DNA from: Diphasiastrum complanatum
Lineage: Eukaryota; Streptophyta; Lycopodiopsida; Lycopodiales; Lycopodiaceae
NCBI GenBank assembly: GCA_029204225.1
Contig: CM055095.1
Coordinates: 78,191,488-78,255,487 of the forward strand
Direction of reading: 5' to 3'
Length of the DNA stretch: 64,000 nucleotides
Part shown: positions 46,131 to 58,200 of the stretch, piece after piece
Layout of the letters: each line of letters begins with the position of its first letter
Numbering within the stretch: position 1 is the stretch's first letter
Translations under genes and position numbers: made by a program
The notes under the pieces: generated by a model
What the model was told of the DNA's origin: nothing
The model's input: only the letters and a program-made list of their open reading frames with translations
Database searches by the model: none

Positions 46131-47733
46131 GTGCATATTTATTTGATAAGTCAATCTCAGTTAGACAGTGATTTGTGATCTTGGGCCCAAAATTATCATA
46201 TGATTTGGACTCCAAATATTGTTAATTGGGTCCTTGAGGTCTTGATTGATTTAGGCTTGAGCCCTAGTAGTTCAAAATGTAGTCAAAGTTATTTTCATAG
46301 GGAAGACCTACCCTAGCTAGCTAGCTTTTAGTATAAGTCGAGTCCTCTTAAACTTTGTTGAAAAACTTCAATTGCCTTATATGGAGGCACAATGTGTCAC
46401 ATCTTCTAATCATGACAATCAGGGGAAGACTTTGCTAGGGGTTTCAATCTTGCATATAATCCTAGAGCCCCTAGTCTACTCCTCTTCATAATGTACGTAC
46501 TTGTATCTCTTTTCCCAACAATCTCTAGTAAGCAATGGCTAAAAGATTAAGTTGTACTTGCAACATTACTGATATCCTGTACATATATGAATATCACATA
46601 CAGAAAGCCATGGAAAGCAGATGTACATGAAAATGCATATATGCAGTCTAAATTGTTTAAAGTGGATATTTCCATCTGTTTGCCCTTCCTGGCCTGATGT
46701 TATGTTATCACAAGAAATTAATTTATATGCATAAGTCTTATGCTTGATAACCATGATGCTCACATACTTTGTAAGGGACCATATTCTTCACAAGGTACAT
46801 GCAGAGCAGACTTTCTCCTGTTTGGACAGTGGAATAGGAACTTCAGGAAGAATAAATCCAACTTCTGGACATCTTTAGTTTCACGGTTTGCTTCACATAC
46901 AGCCAAAAATTGGTGTATGTGCATGTTCGGATCCTCATGCTTTTTTCCCTTAAAGCATTAAAACGTAGCCATGCGAGTGCGACCCATGTGTACTGACCCA
47001 CGGGTACTGCATCCATTCCTCGAAGCATTGTGGAACGCCCTGGATCTGAACTGTTGGCTCCAGAAGACATCTACATCAAATTATCAATAGACATTGGCAA
47101 TTTGACCCATAATTGGAAACTATTACTATCTAGACTCACACTGCAATCCAAAATGAATCGGCAACAGAACGAAAGAGGTGTTAGGGGGGTAATTTAACTC
47201 TTCACAACCTGACTCATATAGGCTTTCTATTAATGACTGCAATAGGAAACAAGCACAACCTACCAAATAGTATTGCACCATTTCACAACTAACAAGCTAT
47301 AATATTCAACATTGTCCATTACAATACACTGCTCAACCATTCATGTGTAAAATAACATTATAATTCAAATAGTCAAAGCTGCTCATAGTACAACAATGAA
47401 CACTCTGCTCTAGCCGCTCTACCTCAAATTGTCACAAGGCTTATGCTTCTTGTTGCTGGCAGAGGTCTAAAGTAAACAGATCACAATGAACACCCAAATA
47501 GCTCTCACCCTTAGCTAGTTATCAAACGCACACTAACAACCAGCCCCCCTCATTCGGCTGAAGACCCTGTATTTACACACACTTCTCTATTTGAACATAA
47601 CCAGACTTCCTGAACCCGTGAGGTGCTGTAGCCGTTTTGCTTATAGTCACCTACGGTTGTTACAGCTTCTTGATAACGACTCGGTCTTCCTAAGCATAAC
47701 TGCTTAGATTGCTTTGCTTCTCACCTTAATCTC
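46131..47733. other. Unassigned 1.6 kb
   Basis: No gene can be supported. A 75-codon minus-strand frame (47070-46843; MSSGANSSDPGRSTMLRGMD) has less biased composition than its surroundings and could be a stray exon, but I found no splice-linked partners. Confidence 0.35.
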
Positions 47734-48317
47734 TTATCTTCTTGAAGCAATCACTAGCAAAATGTTCTTTACTCCACAATAGAAACATTTAAGCTTTGAT
47801 CTATTTTTTTTCTTTTCAACAAAGGCAAAAGGCTCACCTTGATCTTGAAGCCCTTTAGACCATTTGCCTTTGCCTTTGCCTTTGCCTTGGAACTTGCCTT
47901 TTGAAAACATAGCTTCCTCCTCTCCAACTTGAGATGTAGAAGATGATCCTCTACTTGTTGGGAGTCTAAACTCTTCAACCACCAAGACCTGTTGCAAGTC
48001 CTTCGTACTCGGCAATGTCTTTTAATTAGCAAAACTTTGCACCAAGTTAGCATACTTATCCAGTAAGGCATTAAAAACTACTTGCACAAGCTCAACATTC
48101 TTAATGCTTTTCCAATACATGCTAATTCATCATTCAAAGCTTTAACTTTCAAAACAAAAGCATGAGCACTTTCATCCTTCTTTTGAAGACTTTGAAAGTG
48201 CCTCCCTAGGGTTAGAACCCTTGATGTAGACTTGGATTTATAAACCTTCTTCAAGGTTTTCCAAGCTTCACTAGATGAAGTACACTTATCAACTTCTTTG
48301 AGAAGTTTGTTTGTCAC
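47734..48317 (-). pseudogene. Copia family B gag, frameshifted
   Basis: 48317-48078 carries the copia gag helix block: SSEAWKTLKKVYKSKSTSRV, then LGRHFQSLQKKDE, then ALNDELACIGKAL. 48015-47734 continues with LKCFYCGVK; a one-base shift there is needed to complete the knuckle as HFASDCFKK. The LQSLK.ES-type block is typical of gag-polypeptide UBN2 proteins. A Lys/Gly-rich linker (KGKGKGKW) separates the two. Confidence 0.82.
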
Positions 48318-49546
48318 ATAAGAAGAGCTTTCTATTCCCTCCTATCATATCTCAATTGCTCTTGAGGTGCCTGAGGTCTCTCCTCCACACCTACAACCAT
48401 ATCCATCAACTCATTCATCTCGAGTAGGGACTCCATTCCCACCTTCCAAGTTGATAGTTGCTAAGTTAAGCTTATCATTGCTTTCCAACATGAAGCCACT
48501 TGAAGTTGCAATGATCGATCTTCTTCTTTGAATATGCTTTAATGCACTTAGCACTCTCTTGAACCTCAACAAATGGTATCAAGAAAAAAACACAAAGATA
48601 TGGACCCTATCTAGCTTCTCTTTTTCTCACAAAACTAGCAAATCCAGCACATAGAATTGATTGACTCTTGATCGCACTTGATCAACTTACAATAGAATGA
48701 ATTTTTGAACTCAAAAACACACTCTTGAAAAGATCATAACCTTTAAACCAATTGATTCTATCAAATTTTAAGTTTTCACAAGAATGCAAAATATCGAACA
48801 AATCAAAAATTATATGCAAAAGCTAGAATTTGATACAAATTCTAAAAGAATGTTGCATCAATTGTTAGGGACCCAACTCCCTTGGATCCCAAACCTAACT
48901 TGAGACTGGACGATGATTGGGCCTGTTGACTTGACCGATGACTTGTGAACCTGCATGGTTGCCACGTGTCGTAATGTAGGACGTGCGCATGGCTTGGAGT
49001 CTCCCACCTTGGAGGTATACAAGGGAAGGAGGACTCATTTGCCATCCATTCTATCTACCTAGGAGGAGGTGGATGGCGTGTGCACAACCAGGATGAGTGC
49101 TAGCTTGAAGCGGCGGAAGATGGCTGAGAGCCTAGGCAGTGGTATGGGACACTGTCTAGAATGGAAGTCGGATCTTGCTTGTTACAGTCACAGGCCAGAA
49201 CACAAAGGGTGGACCTGGATTGGGTCCTATGGTGGGGTGGAATATGAATCATTGAGTCTCTTGTGGTTAACCGGCACCTAGAGATATGTGGTAAGAGAGA
49301 GTCTAATATCAACTATCATGTGCAATTTTTGTCCCACATTCTAGTAAGTAGACTAAAAAATCGGCCTTCTCCAAGTGATTTGATCCAAGATGAAGCTAGG
49401 ATCACAAAGATCCACTTCCTACACTTTAAAATGCTTGAAATGAGATAGAAATCACTCCAATTCACTCTAGAATATATGGCGGTTTCAAATACTCCACTAG
49501 ATTTGGCACAACCACCAACTTGATCCTGCAACCTGCTCTGATACCA
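48318..49546 (-). other. Family B leader region, no gene recognised
   Basis: This lies between primer-binding site and gag. The 48860-49270 part differs in composition (GC-richer, with TTGCCACGTGTCGTAATG) and may be a separate small insertion, though no ends were located. Confidence 0.4.
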
Positions 49547-50178
49547 TGTGAGAAAATGAGATAAAAAACAACAAATGTATCAATAGATCTTTAGCTAATT
49601 TTGGATGCACATCTAAATTCATCTACAAGCTAGAAATCATGCATCTACCATGCTAAAACTTGGAAATACATGAAGATATGATCAAAATCACTAAGATCCA
49701 ATATGGTACTGTCCTTGTTCATACAACATCAGCAACACAACAACATTCACATGAGTGGATTCAAGATAAATAAAAATAATAGCATTCTACACACTAGAAT
49801 TCAAAGTATCATGAGAAATATAAAAGAGATGGACATAGAATAAAAGAGGAAATTTCTACATACAAAATGAGAACATCAATATTTGTTCTCCATGCATGTA
49901 CAACTATTTATAGCAAAAATAGTGTCACTTGGCCACTTGCCAAATATTGACCTAAATTGATAGTTTCTATGTACTTCACTAATTCTACGTGATTAGATGC
50001 AATGTATCCCTATCAACCAATGAAAGTAGGTCTAAATCCGATTTTATCAACTTTACTACTTGCCAAAAATAATAAGGATACTATTTTAAGGCCTTATTGA
50101 CATAAAAGAATCTATCTCTAAGTTGAAAATTCACATTGACCTCAAAATTGCCAATTTAATTAGTTGACATTTTTCACA
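49547..50178 (-). repeat. Copia family B 5' LTR (632 bp)
   Basis: Its TG...CA ends, the adjacent primer-binding site and the match to 20200-20620 define it. Near 49858-49900 it contains a block around GAGAACATCAATATTTGTTCTC, itself a short inverted repeat, also seen in the other copy. Confidence 0.82.
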
Positions 50179-50309
50179 TTGTGTACATATATTTTGGTGT
50201 TGCCTTGCAAGGCACTACCATGTATTCAATTAACATTAAAGTCAATGCCATGAGTTGTAAGAGTGTCTCACACACAAATGCACACAAAGTGTTTGAAAGC
50301 TTTACTACA

Positions 50310-50313
<4 letters not shown>

Positions 50314-50378
<65 letters not shown>
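50314..50378. repeat. CT microsatellite, 65 bp
   Basis: An uninterrupted run of about 32 CT dinucleotides. Confidence 0.98.
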
Positions 50379-50381
<3 letters not shown>

Positions 50382-50859
50382 ATTATGTGTTATGTCCACA
50401 TCCTGTATACAAGAGTCGACATAATCCTAAACTTGGATACGTGGTACTCTAGTACTCGAGATTGTTAGTTATGCCACGATATTTCGGACGAGGCCAGTAA
50501 TGTAATTAATAATCTTGTGAGGCCCCAAACACACTAATTGAAGTTAATACATGGTTTAGGACATTCAATGCATGTGTAGAATATCAATAGCAATGAAAAG
50601 CGCTTTTGAGAAGTTTAGGCCTTGCATGGGCACATGCATAAGAAGGCTTGAAGCCTATAAAGCTCGTGGAAACTCGTCCCACTCCATCATAATCTTGGTG
50701 ATTCATTGTCAGTTTTTCTCACTTTACTTTTGTTTTCTATTCCTTGGCTTGGGGGTGAAGCTGCTGGAGAGCTCTCCTTGGGTCTCCCTCTGGAGGCTGC
50801 ACCTCTGTGAGTTCGGTCACCGACCAGATGCCTTCACCCTTCAGAAGTGTTTTGATTTT

Positions 50860-51411
50860 AAATTTTCATACTCTGTAGTTTTGCCATCAAGACTGATTGC
50901 TATTTTTGTCTGGATCGTTGTAGCCATATTGTGTTGCTTAGAGAATCACTGCTTGGATATCATGTAGTGATAACCTGAGAGCTCTAATACCATGTAGTGA
51001 ATCTACTTGCATTCGTTTGGTTTTCTTTTGCGAAAGTTTAGGATCCTAAGCAAGCAACTACACATCACAGATCATAACATATTCAAGCAATCAAGACGAT
51101 GAGAAGAATGAGATGGACAAGAGAGCAATTGTATTTTCTGTTTTTTAGTTTTCCAAGTGAGTTGGTCAATGTCTCACTCGTTGGCAGCCTAACACTCACC
51201 TCAATCGTTGTGTTTTGCTCGTTGGCAGACTTTCATGCATAACTATTCTCTCACTGTCTCTCTCTGAGTATTGTTGATCAAAACTGCGTATTTATCTCCA
51301 CTATGTGGAGTTTACAAGATAGTTAATTAGAGAATCACAAGAAAATTTAATGCTAATCAACTAGTTAATTATTTTCTGTTATCGTGGTCTCTTTCAGCTG
51401 ACCGTGAAGTA
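50860..51411 (-). mobile_element. Copia fragment: LTR, primer site and gag start
   Basis: The primer-site complement GAGCTCTAATACCA (50979-50992) abuts an LTR start TGTAGTGAATC at 50993. The LTR's far end is near 51411. Reading minus from the primer site, a start at about 50931 gives MATTIQTKIAISLDGKTTEY, like a copia gag N terminus, which is then cut. The far LTR end is uncertain. Confidence 0.6.
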
Positions 51412-51599
51412 CAATACACCATGCTCGTCGAGCTGCCAGTTGGTGGCGCAAATTGTTTTCTTCCATTTCATGTCTTCTTCTAGTGTGTTTCGTCACCTGG
51501 TCGTCGAACCGAATCTCAATACTTTTCCTTTGGTCTTCGGGGTATGTTCGCCCTTCGATTCATTTCGCTTCATCACCTTTGCAACAAAGTTGTAGGAGT

Positions 51600-52374
51600 T
51601 CGCAATTTTTGACAGATTCAGCTTCTTCCTAAGTTGTTTAGGAACATGAACGAAACATATACAACCAAAGACTTTTAAATGGCTGACACTAGGCTTGTGT
51701 CCATGCCATACTTGATAAGGAGTCTTGTTATTAACAACTTTAGTGTTGGATCTAAGGATTCTGATTTATGCTTAATAACATGATTGTAGACCATCTAGAA
51801 TAATCATCTATGAAGGTGATAAAATAAATTGCATCTCCTAAAGATGGAGTTGACATTGGACCACAAAGATCACTATGTACAAGGTCTAATACATGTTTTG
51901 TCTTGATGGAATGTGATTTGGAAAATCTGCTTCTAGGTGTTTGCCATAGATGCAAGATTCACAGAAAAAAGATTTCATATCAAATAAAAGAGAGAAATAC
52001 AATCCATCAACTAAATTATTACAACGCATGTAAGAAAGTGATTTTGTATTCACGTGTCCAAATCGACTATGCCACAGTATAGCATGATCGTTTACATTTT
52101 CATTTGAACTACTAGCTAATGCAACTGAGTCAAATAATACATATAAATTTTCAACTCTAGTGCAGGTACTCTGAGTAGTATCTTCATCCAAGATTGTATA
52201 TTGTTCAGATGAAAAAGTAACAGTGTAGCCCACATTGTTGCTTCTTTGCCTCGTTGTAGATGCAGATGTGACACTTTTTGATGTTGTGATTCGCTCTCTT
52301 ATAGTATCTGCAAAAGAGCTTCTTACGCGATCCATTGTTCTCAGCTTTATGAGGTTTCTGTCACCGTTGCTATT
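51600..52374 (-). pseudogene. Copia gag knuckle, pre-integrase and integrase (family E)
   Basis: Reading minus from 52370, one frame gives FCRYYKRANHNIKKC, a knuckle with its second Cys changed to Tyr. Another frame (52335-51886) gives ILWHSRFGHVNTKSLSYMRC and CESCIYGK, the His-Cys zinc region. 51955-51752 gives DLVHSDLCGPM and FIDDYSRW of the integrase core. Further left come TPYQVWHGHKPSVSHLKVFG and CFVHVPKQLRKKLN. The protease is deleted. It is interrupted at 52374 by the family D LTR. Confidence 0.82.
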
Positions 52375-52549
52375 TGTAGTGGGCTATTTCCTATCCTACC
52401 CTCAACCCTAGATCCAAGCACACAAGGAGACGAGGTTAGTTGTCACGCGAAGGTTTGTTCCCATGAGAACGATAACAAATTTCATAATCTAGCATGTGAG
52501 AATGATTAATTGATACTAAGCATTAACACTATGATCCACAAAAAGATAG

Positions 52550-52622
<73 letters not shown>

Positions 52623-53129
52623 GAATGTATAAGGACATTCAATTCCAATAAGCAACAAATTCAACAATTAGCAAACACAAAAAAACATGAGAGATGGAGG
52701 AAGAAAGATAGAGGGCAGGGACATTCCTGATCCATTCCATAAGAGGGCCAACCTGCTTGTATTGAAATGAAGAGAACGTGTACAATGATTTGAAACTACC
52801 ACTTATATCGTGGATTGGAAGGTCTTGGCCTCAAATCCTATTAGCTAATTTCTACCTCCCTAACTATTCAAATTTGAAAAAGAGTAGGAACCCATTCAAA
52901 AATTGGAAGGAACCAATTTGAAGCTGCATTTTGGTAGGAACCCCTATTTTATTCACTAACTTGACTTTTAGGCCCTACGACATTAAAAGTCCTGCAAAAA
53001 GACCTAAAGTCCTTTTATCAACTTGTAACTAATCAAATAACTATGTGATCATCGGGTTGCAGGGTGCCAAATCTCTCTCATTTATTAACTAGGGTTAGGG
53101 TTGTATTGGGATCCGCAAACCCTCCAACA
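52375..53129 (-). repeat. Family D 3' LTR (755 bp)
   Basis: Minus strand TGTTGGAGGGTTTGC to CCCACTACA. It matches 35713-36459 but contains a much longer CT run (52555-52619). Confidence 0.88.
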
Positions 53130-53229
53130 GTATCCCCCACCAAAATTGGTGGCAATCCCATGACACCTCGTGAAATTTATTCATTTGGGGCTCTGGTTGG
53201 CCTCTCTTCGCACCTCAATCAGGTGATAC

Positions 53230-54440
53230 TGAACTTTCTCCATGAATTCCAAGCGGTCGGTATTGAAATCAGACTTGTGCGGCAAAAAACACTTATTTGC
53301 GTGTAAAGTCCAATTTGAAGTCGTCCATGCCGTAAATCATGACTCCCAAGATCCACCCAGCATCGCAGCTCGATAGTATAGTCTAGCTATAGGCAGTTGA
53401 TCTTGAACCTTGTCGGACGCCATGGGAATATTTGGATCGAAAGCCAATGTGGGTAGGCAATCATCCCATTTTGTATAAACGGATGTCAACTTGGGCAAGT
53501 CACTTGAAAACATAGCTGACTTCCTAATGGTCGGATCTGGTGATGTCTTGTAGTTGTATCCATAAGCTTGAAGTGCTCTATTGAAATCCAGTGAAATCAA
53601 CCAATTGTATGTCTGGTAGATTATGGGCCAATTTGGGGTATGGATACTGATTTGATCCATTGGTACACCCAAATCTTTTCATTTATTGTGTCGTGGCATT
53701 GGAATCTACTCTTAGTTGACGAGGGCTCGCAACATAACTCCTTATTGAATCCAGAGTTTTCTCAAAAACTACCCCGCGCCAATTTGGTTGCTCACCCAAT
53801 GCGAGTAGCTTATCCAATTCTTTTCCTGTTTCAATCTTCGAAGTTCGAAGCTTTATCACTCAACCACCCCTCGAGGACTCATGTAAATGTTGTTGTAAAA
53901 TTTTTTGAATCTGCTCCTTGATGGTGATTGGTTTCTGAAATAAGGGCCTTGCCGACGATGTAGATGGCCCCACTTCGGTAGCTTGCGCTTCCGTGACTTC
54001 TCAACAATTGCCTCGTGATCCATTCCAATATCCACTTTTGACCTTGATCTTGTTGGGATGGCAAGAACTGAGGCATCATTGGTATTTGAATCTGGGGATT
54101 TGAGTCTAGAACCTGAGCGACAATTTTTTCATATTCTTTGAAAGTAGCTTTTGCCTTTGCCAACTATGTCAACACCGTTCATTTGAATCTATCAAATCGG
54201 CTCTTAACCAATGATTTGTGATAAGTCTCAATCTTTTTGAATAGATAATGGACCAGTTCAAAGGATACAAGGCTCTGAGGCATCACAAATAGTTCATCTG
54301 CCCCCAAGGGATCGAAATCATCGAACATACCCATAAATTGTTGAGTTCTCAATGAAGTAGCTCGAATTTCTGAGGGGAGGCGGCTTGAGCAGCTGAAACT
54401 AGAATGGTATCTCCAATTGTCACAAACTGCCCTTGTCAAA
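53230..54440 (-). pseudogene. Family D conserved C-terminal frame
   Basis: 53672-53337 has NWPIIYQTYNWL, LDFNRALQAYGYNYKTSPDP and ARLYYRAAMLGG, homologous in order and spacing to gypsy-2 (17640-17930). Near 53300-53190 another frame gives NKCFLPHKSDFNTDRLEFME before the polypurine tract. That is comparable to NKHLVLCKRTRIYAFQV at the same place in gypsy-1. 54163-53879 and 54439-54179 are earlier helical parts (MAKAKATFKEYEKIVAQVL). The function is unknown. Confidence 0.6.
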
Positions 54441-54659
54441 AATCGATGACTAGGAAAGCTTCAGTGGTTGGGAGAACGAGGGTGCGGGGGGTGGGGTAGC
54501 GTAGTTGACAATGGTTTTCGAGTTTGTTGACGACGAGACACAGAAGGCAAGTCAGGAATAATTATCTCACTACATGACCGTCGACGACTCTATGAGCTGG
54601 ATGCCTGGCAAGAGGGCTCGGCTAATCCACAAAATGATCTTGGGTTACAAAAGAAGTTA

Positions 54660-55180
54660 CTCTACCAATCTCACCAATGTAGAAAAATTAGCATCTACAC
54701 ACAAAATAAGATGCAAACTCTAATAGAACTTGATCAAACATGGACCAAATGATAAAGTAGTGTTACTATCCATAAAAAATTAGAAAGCTACTGTATTTCA
54801 CATGTGTGGATCCAAAAATAACAAATATAGATCATTCTACACATAGAATTGCATGCAATCACAAGTATAGTGCACCAATGGATAGTAGAACCCAAGAGAA
54901 CCATGTATAAGCATGAAATGAGATAGAGAAGAGAGAAGATATGTCTCTCCACGAGTTACATCCTTTCATGACAGGTCCTAACCCTATTTCGCCACTTGGC
55001 TTTCCCACCAAAATGCTAACCCTACTATTTTTGGGTCTAGATTCAAAATACCCAACAACAAAAATTGAATCTACTCAAACTCGACTTCTAACTTTTCCAC
55101 ATTTTCAAAAAGTGTTTATTCAAATGAAATTTAGACTAATAAACTTTGAAAAGTGAAACTCTAAGTCTAAAACAAAGTTG
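54660..55180 (-). repeat. Diverged family B-like LTR fragment
   Basis: Blocks such as CACATGTGTGGATCCAAAAATAACAAATATAG and CATTCTACACATAGAATTGC correspond loosely to ACATGAGTGGATTCAAGATAAATAAAAATAATAG and CATTCTACACACTAGAATTC in the 49547 LTR. The ends are not defined. Confidence 0.45.
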
Positions 55181-55189
55181 GCCTCCATT

Positions 55190-55517
55190 TGCCTTCCAAA
55201 ATTCTCAGTGAAGGTCTCTGACCACTACTGTAGCTTGGCGAAGGTTTAATTCTCGCCTTAGTACACCCTTCGCCTTAATGACAATTTTCAGGATCTAAAC
55301 CTATGTACAACCTTATTTTGGCATTTTGAATCCATCTGTCAGGTCGGGGAAGGTTCATAATGATGGTAACATGCTCGACAAAGGTTCCGAAAGTAAGCTT
55401 CTAAACAGTCGTCTGACTTTAAAACAAGTACTTCCTCTGCAAGATAACCTTCGCCCAACTCAATATAGATAAATCTGAACTGGATGTATGATCTGGCAAC
55501 TTGACGAAGGTTCCTAA
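55190..55517. repeat. Second cluster of CGAAGGTT motifs
   Basis: GGCGAAGGTTTAATT, CCCTTCGCCTTAATG, GGGGAAGGTTC, GACAAAGGTTCC, ACCTTCGCCC and GACGAAGGTTCC occur within 320 bp, as in the family D leader at 34950-35380. It is probably leader sequence of another such element. Confidence 0.6.
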
Positions 55518-55532
55518 CACTACAAGATATGA

Positions 55533-56310
55533 CTAACCATTGTTGAGGAAGAATGTAAATCTAGAAGTGGATTTACAAGTGTCTACATCTTCTGCCCAAC
55601 TTGCATCTGTGTAACCACCGAGTAAATTGAGTTTGTCATTGTCGACTACTTCATAACAAATGCAAAAGTCAATAGTAGTTTGAAGATATCTCATGACTCT
55701 GATAAGAGCCTTCCAATGTGTTATACCAAGGCTAGTCATAAACTGACTTAAGGAGCTGACTGCAAAAGCTATGTTTGGCCTGGTACAGATCAGTGTGTAC
55801 ATAAGAGAACCTATTATCGAATGATAAAAATACTCACACATCTACTCCTTCTCTTCGATTGTTCGAAAACACTGGTCCTTTGACAATTTCAGACTTGGTT
55901 CCATTGGTGAGAGAGCTAACTTGCAATTAACCAGATTATATCTGACTAATTACATATTGTAGATGTACCTCTGCTGTGTGGATTTGAATACCAAGTCAGA
56001 AATGAGCTTCACCCAGATCGGTCATGTCAAATTCGAAAGATAGCGTAGTCTTCAGCTTCTTTTATTAGATCGATATTGTTGCCGAAAAACAATGTGTCGT
56101 CCACATATAAGGTGATAATGATAAAAGATTGCTGCACTGTCTTGAAGTAAACACTCGAATCTGAAGATCTTGGTGTGTTGCCATGATAAAAAAGAAAAGT
56201 ATTGATCCTTTGAAACCATGCTCGAGCAGATTGCTTCAAGCCATAAAGTTTTTTATGGAGTTTACACACATGATTGTGTTTATCTTCGATAATATAACCT
56301 TCGGGTTGCA
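55533..56310 (-). pseudogene. Copia reverse transcriptase and RNase H start
   Basis: The fragment begins inside reverse transcriptase at NIYMVQPEGYIIEDKHNHVC and continues KLYGLKQSARAWFQRINTFL and LYVDDTLFFGNN, the catalytic box. Then FDMTDLGEAHF and LGIQI appear in shifted frames. 55841-55533 gives SIIGSLMYTLICTRPNIAFA and YTDASWAEDVDTCKSTSRF. It is cut at both ends, by gypsy-4 near 56310 and after FFLNNG at 55533. Confidence 0.85.
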
Positions 56311-56311
56311 C

Positions 56312-57413
56312 CATGTAGATATTCCTACTAGAAAGTGGAAAAATATTTCTATGGATTTTGTCGTCGGGCTTCCATGTACAGGGAAGGGCCATGATTCTAT
56401 TTGGGTCATTGTTGATAGACTTATGAAGTTTGCTCAATTTATCCCAACTAAAACTACGGTTAAAGTTTCAAAACTAGCTCAACTTTTTGTTGAGAAGCTT
56501 TTTCGATTGTACGAGCTGCCTTGCGATATTGTCAGTAATCGTGACCCAAAATTCATTGGGAATCTTTGGCAAGCAATGTTTGAAAAGTTGGAAACAACTT
56601 TAAGTATGAGTTGTACATATCATCCTAAATCAAACGGTCAAATGCAAAGGACCAATCAGACGATGGAGGACATGCTGTGAGCATATGTGGGCCATTGGCA
56701 TTCTGATTGGAAAAATTACCTTCCACTAGTGGAATTTGCATATAATAGTGCAGAACACTCAGCGACTGGATTCAGTCCTTTCATGCTTATGTATGGTTAT
56801 CAACCTCATTCACCGATTAGTGTTGACATGAAAAACCTAAGGGTGCAAGCCGCAACTGATTTCCAAGAAATGTTACAGTTGGCTAAAGATAGCATAAGAA
56901 GTGCCCAAGACAGAACGAGACACTATGCTGATCTATCTCAGAAGCACAAAGAATTCAAGGTCAATGAAACGGTGTTTTTGAGGGTCCCTAGTCACTCTAG
57001 GGGCTTGAAAACTGGTAAGTGTGCAAAGTTGGCACCTAGGTATTGCGTTCCTTTTAAAGCTATTCAAGTGATTATAACAAGGTCGCATACAAACTAGACC
57101 TTCTAGCTAACGCTGAAATTCATCATGTTTTTCACGTTAGTAAGTTAAAACTCTCGTTGGGGGTTGGGAAAACCCTGTTCCCTGTGGAAGATCTAGTAGA
57201 GCTTCTTTGTGATGATTCCGCGAGTGGACCACCTAAACCTGAGGCTATTGTTAATAGCCGGCAGAGAACTCTAAGGAGTAGAGTGCTTCAGAAATTTTTA
57301 AGCAGGTGGAGAGGCAAGCCAGAAGAGAAGATACATGGGAAAGGGAGGCTGATCTCCAGAAGAATTTTTCAATTTTTTTCTTACAAGAAAAAATTTAAGT
57401 TAAGGGGGAAGGA
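56312..57413 (+). pseudogene. Gypsy-4 chromovirus integrase with chromodomain
   Basis: The frame starts DIPTRKWKNISMDFVVGLP, giving the first catalytic Asp. NRDPKFIGNLW supplies the second Asp, and HPKSNGQMQRTNQTMEDM the region of the catalytic Glu, followed by a stop at 56678. 56687-57097 holds FAYNSAEHSATGFSPFMLMY and VNETVFLRVPSH. A one-base shift near 57085 restores VAYKLDLLANAEIHHVFHVS. The tail has RVLQKFLSRWRGKPEE and, in a shifted frame, DTWEREADLQKNFSIFF, a chromodomain. The 5' end is fused to the copia fragment. Confidence 0.87.
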
Positions 57414-57414
57414 A

Positions 57415-57760
57415 TGTTACATACCTATGTAACTAGCAGTACTTCAATAACCCCTATGTGCCCATTTAATGTTTGGGGGGCTAAATGGCGAGTCACCCTT
57501 GGATTATGGGTCTATGGAAAGACTTTGGAATGACTCTTACTTTTCCTGAGTTATGTTGGTCATTTACTCCAGTATCATGTACCAAAGTTTTGAGCTGCAT
57601 AAGCAAAAACTCTTAAAAAAAAATCATTTTCATGGACATCATTCCATATAACCTAGGAAAATTCACTCACTTGGAATCTTGTTCTCCACTTGGATGAGAA
57701 TACAAATTGATTGACACCAAAAATCTGATGAAAAGCTTCACTACTCCAAGTTCTTCATAC
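57415..57760 (+). repeat. Gypsy-4 3' LTR start
   Basis: The polypurine tract AAGGGGGAAGGAA ends at 57414 and TGTTACATACC follows. The LTR end was not identified; a different element's primer site begins at 57770. Confidence 0.65.
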
Positions 57761-57769
57761 TTCGTAAGC

Positions 57770-58200
57770 CTTGCTCTGATACCAATGTAAGGGAAAGCAC
57801 CTCAAGATTCTGCTTAGAAGACAAAACGCATGAGAACACACTATGGAGCAAGACCACCCAACCAAGTAGAAGCGGATCATAAAAGATGAACGTGCAATGA
57901 CGATCATCGTTTCGTCCATTAACGAAGAAATGCTCATGCAGATTGAAGACTGTGAGAGCAACATTATGAAGACGGTGGTATGATAATCTGTTGAACTTCT
58001 GGTTGGACATTTTCGTGCTTTGATATGTTCAAGTAAATTTTCCAAAGCCACCAATGAAGCTAGGGATTGTTGGCTATAGCTTTATGGTCCTCAATTACTT
58101 CACACTGAGAAAAGTGATCAAAGCTAAAAAGACATGAAAGAAGGTAGCGGCTACTAGCATATAATATTAGCAGCTTTCTACATCTCGATTTGACTACAAT
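57770..58200 (-). repeat. Minus-strand primer site and LTR start of a further copia element
   Basis: CTTGCTCTGATACCA (57770-57784) is the complement of a TGGTATCAGAGC primer site, and TGTAAGGGAAAGC at 57786 begins the LTR. The outer end is not defined. Confidence 0.5.

Larger units (their letters stand above)
47734..50178 (-). mobile_element. Copia family B: 5' half of a minus-strand element
   Basis: The right LTR (49547-50178, 632 bp, TGTGAG...CATTTTTCACA as printed) sits beside the primer-site complement CTGCTCTGATACCA (49533-49546). Gag remnants follow leftwards to 47734. Protease and later domains are absent, so the element is truncated. A plus-strand LTR relative is at 20200-20620. Confidence 0.8.
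52375..54650 (-). mobile_element. Family D: 3' part of a second minus-strand copy
   Basis: The 3' LTR is 52375-53129 (755 bp), preceded on the minus strand by the polypurine tract GGTGGGGGATAC (complement of 53130-53141). To the right lies the broken 3' frame up to about 54440. The 5' half is missing. Confidence 0.82.

Noticed and set aside
55518-55535. CACTACAAGATATGACTA, which looks like a canonical CACTA terminus
   Set aside because: No partner terminus, subterminal repeats or 3-bp target duplication were found around it.
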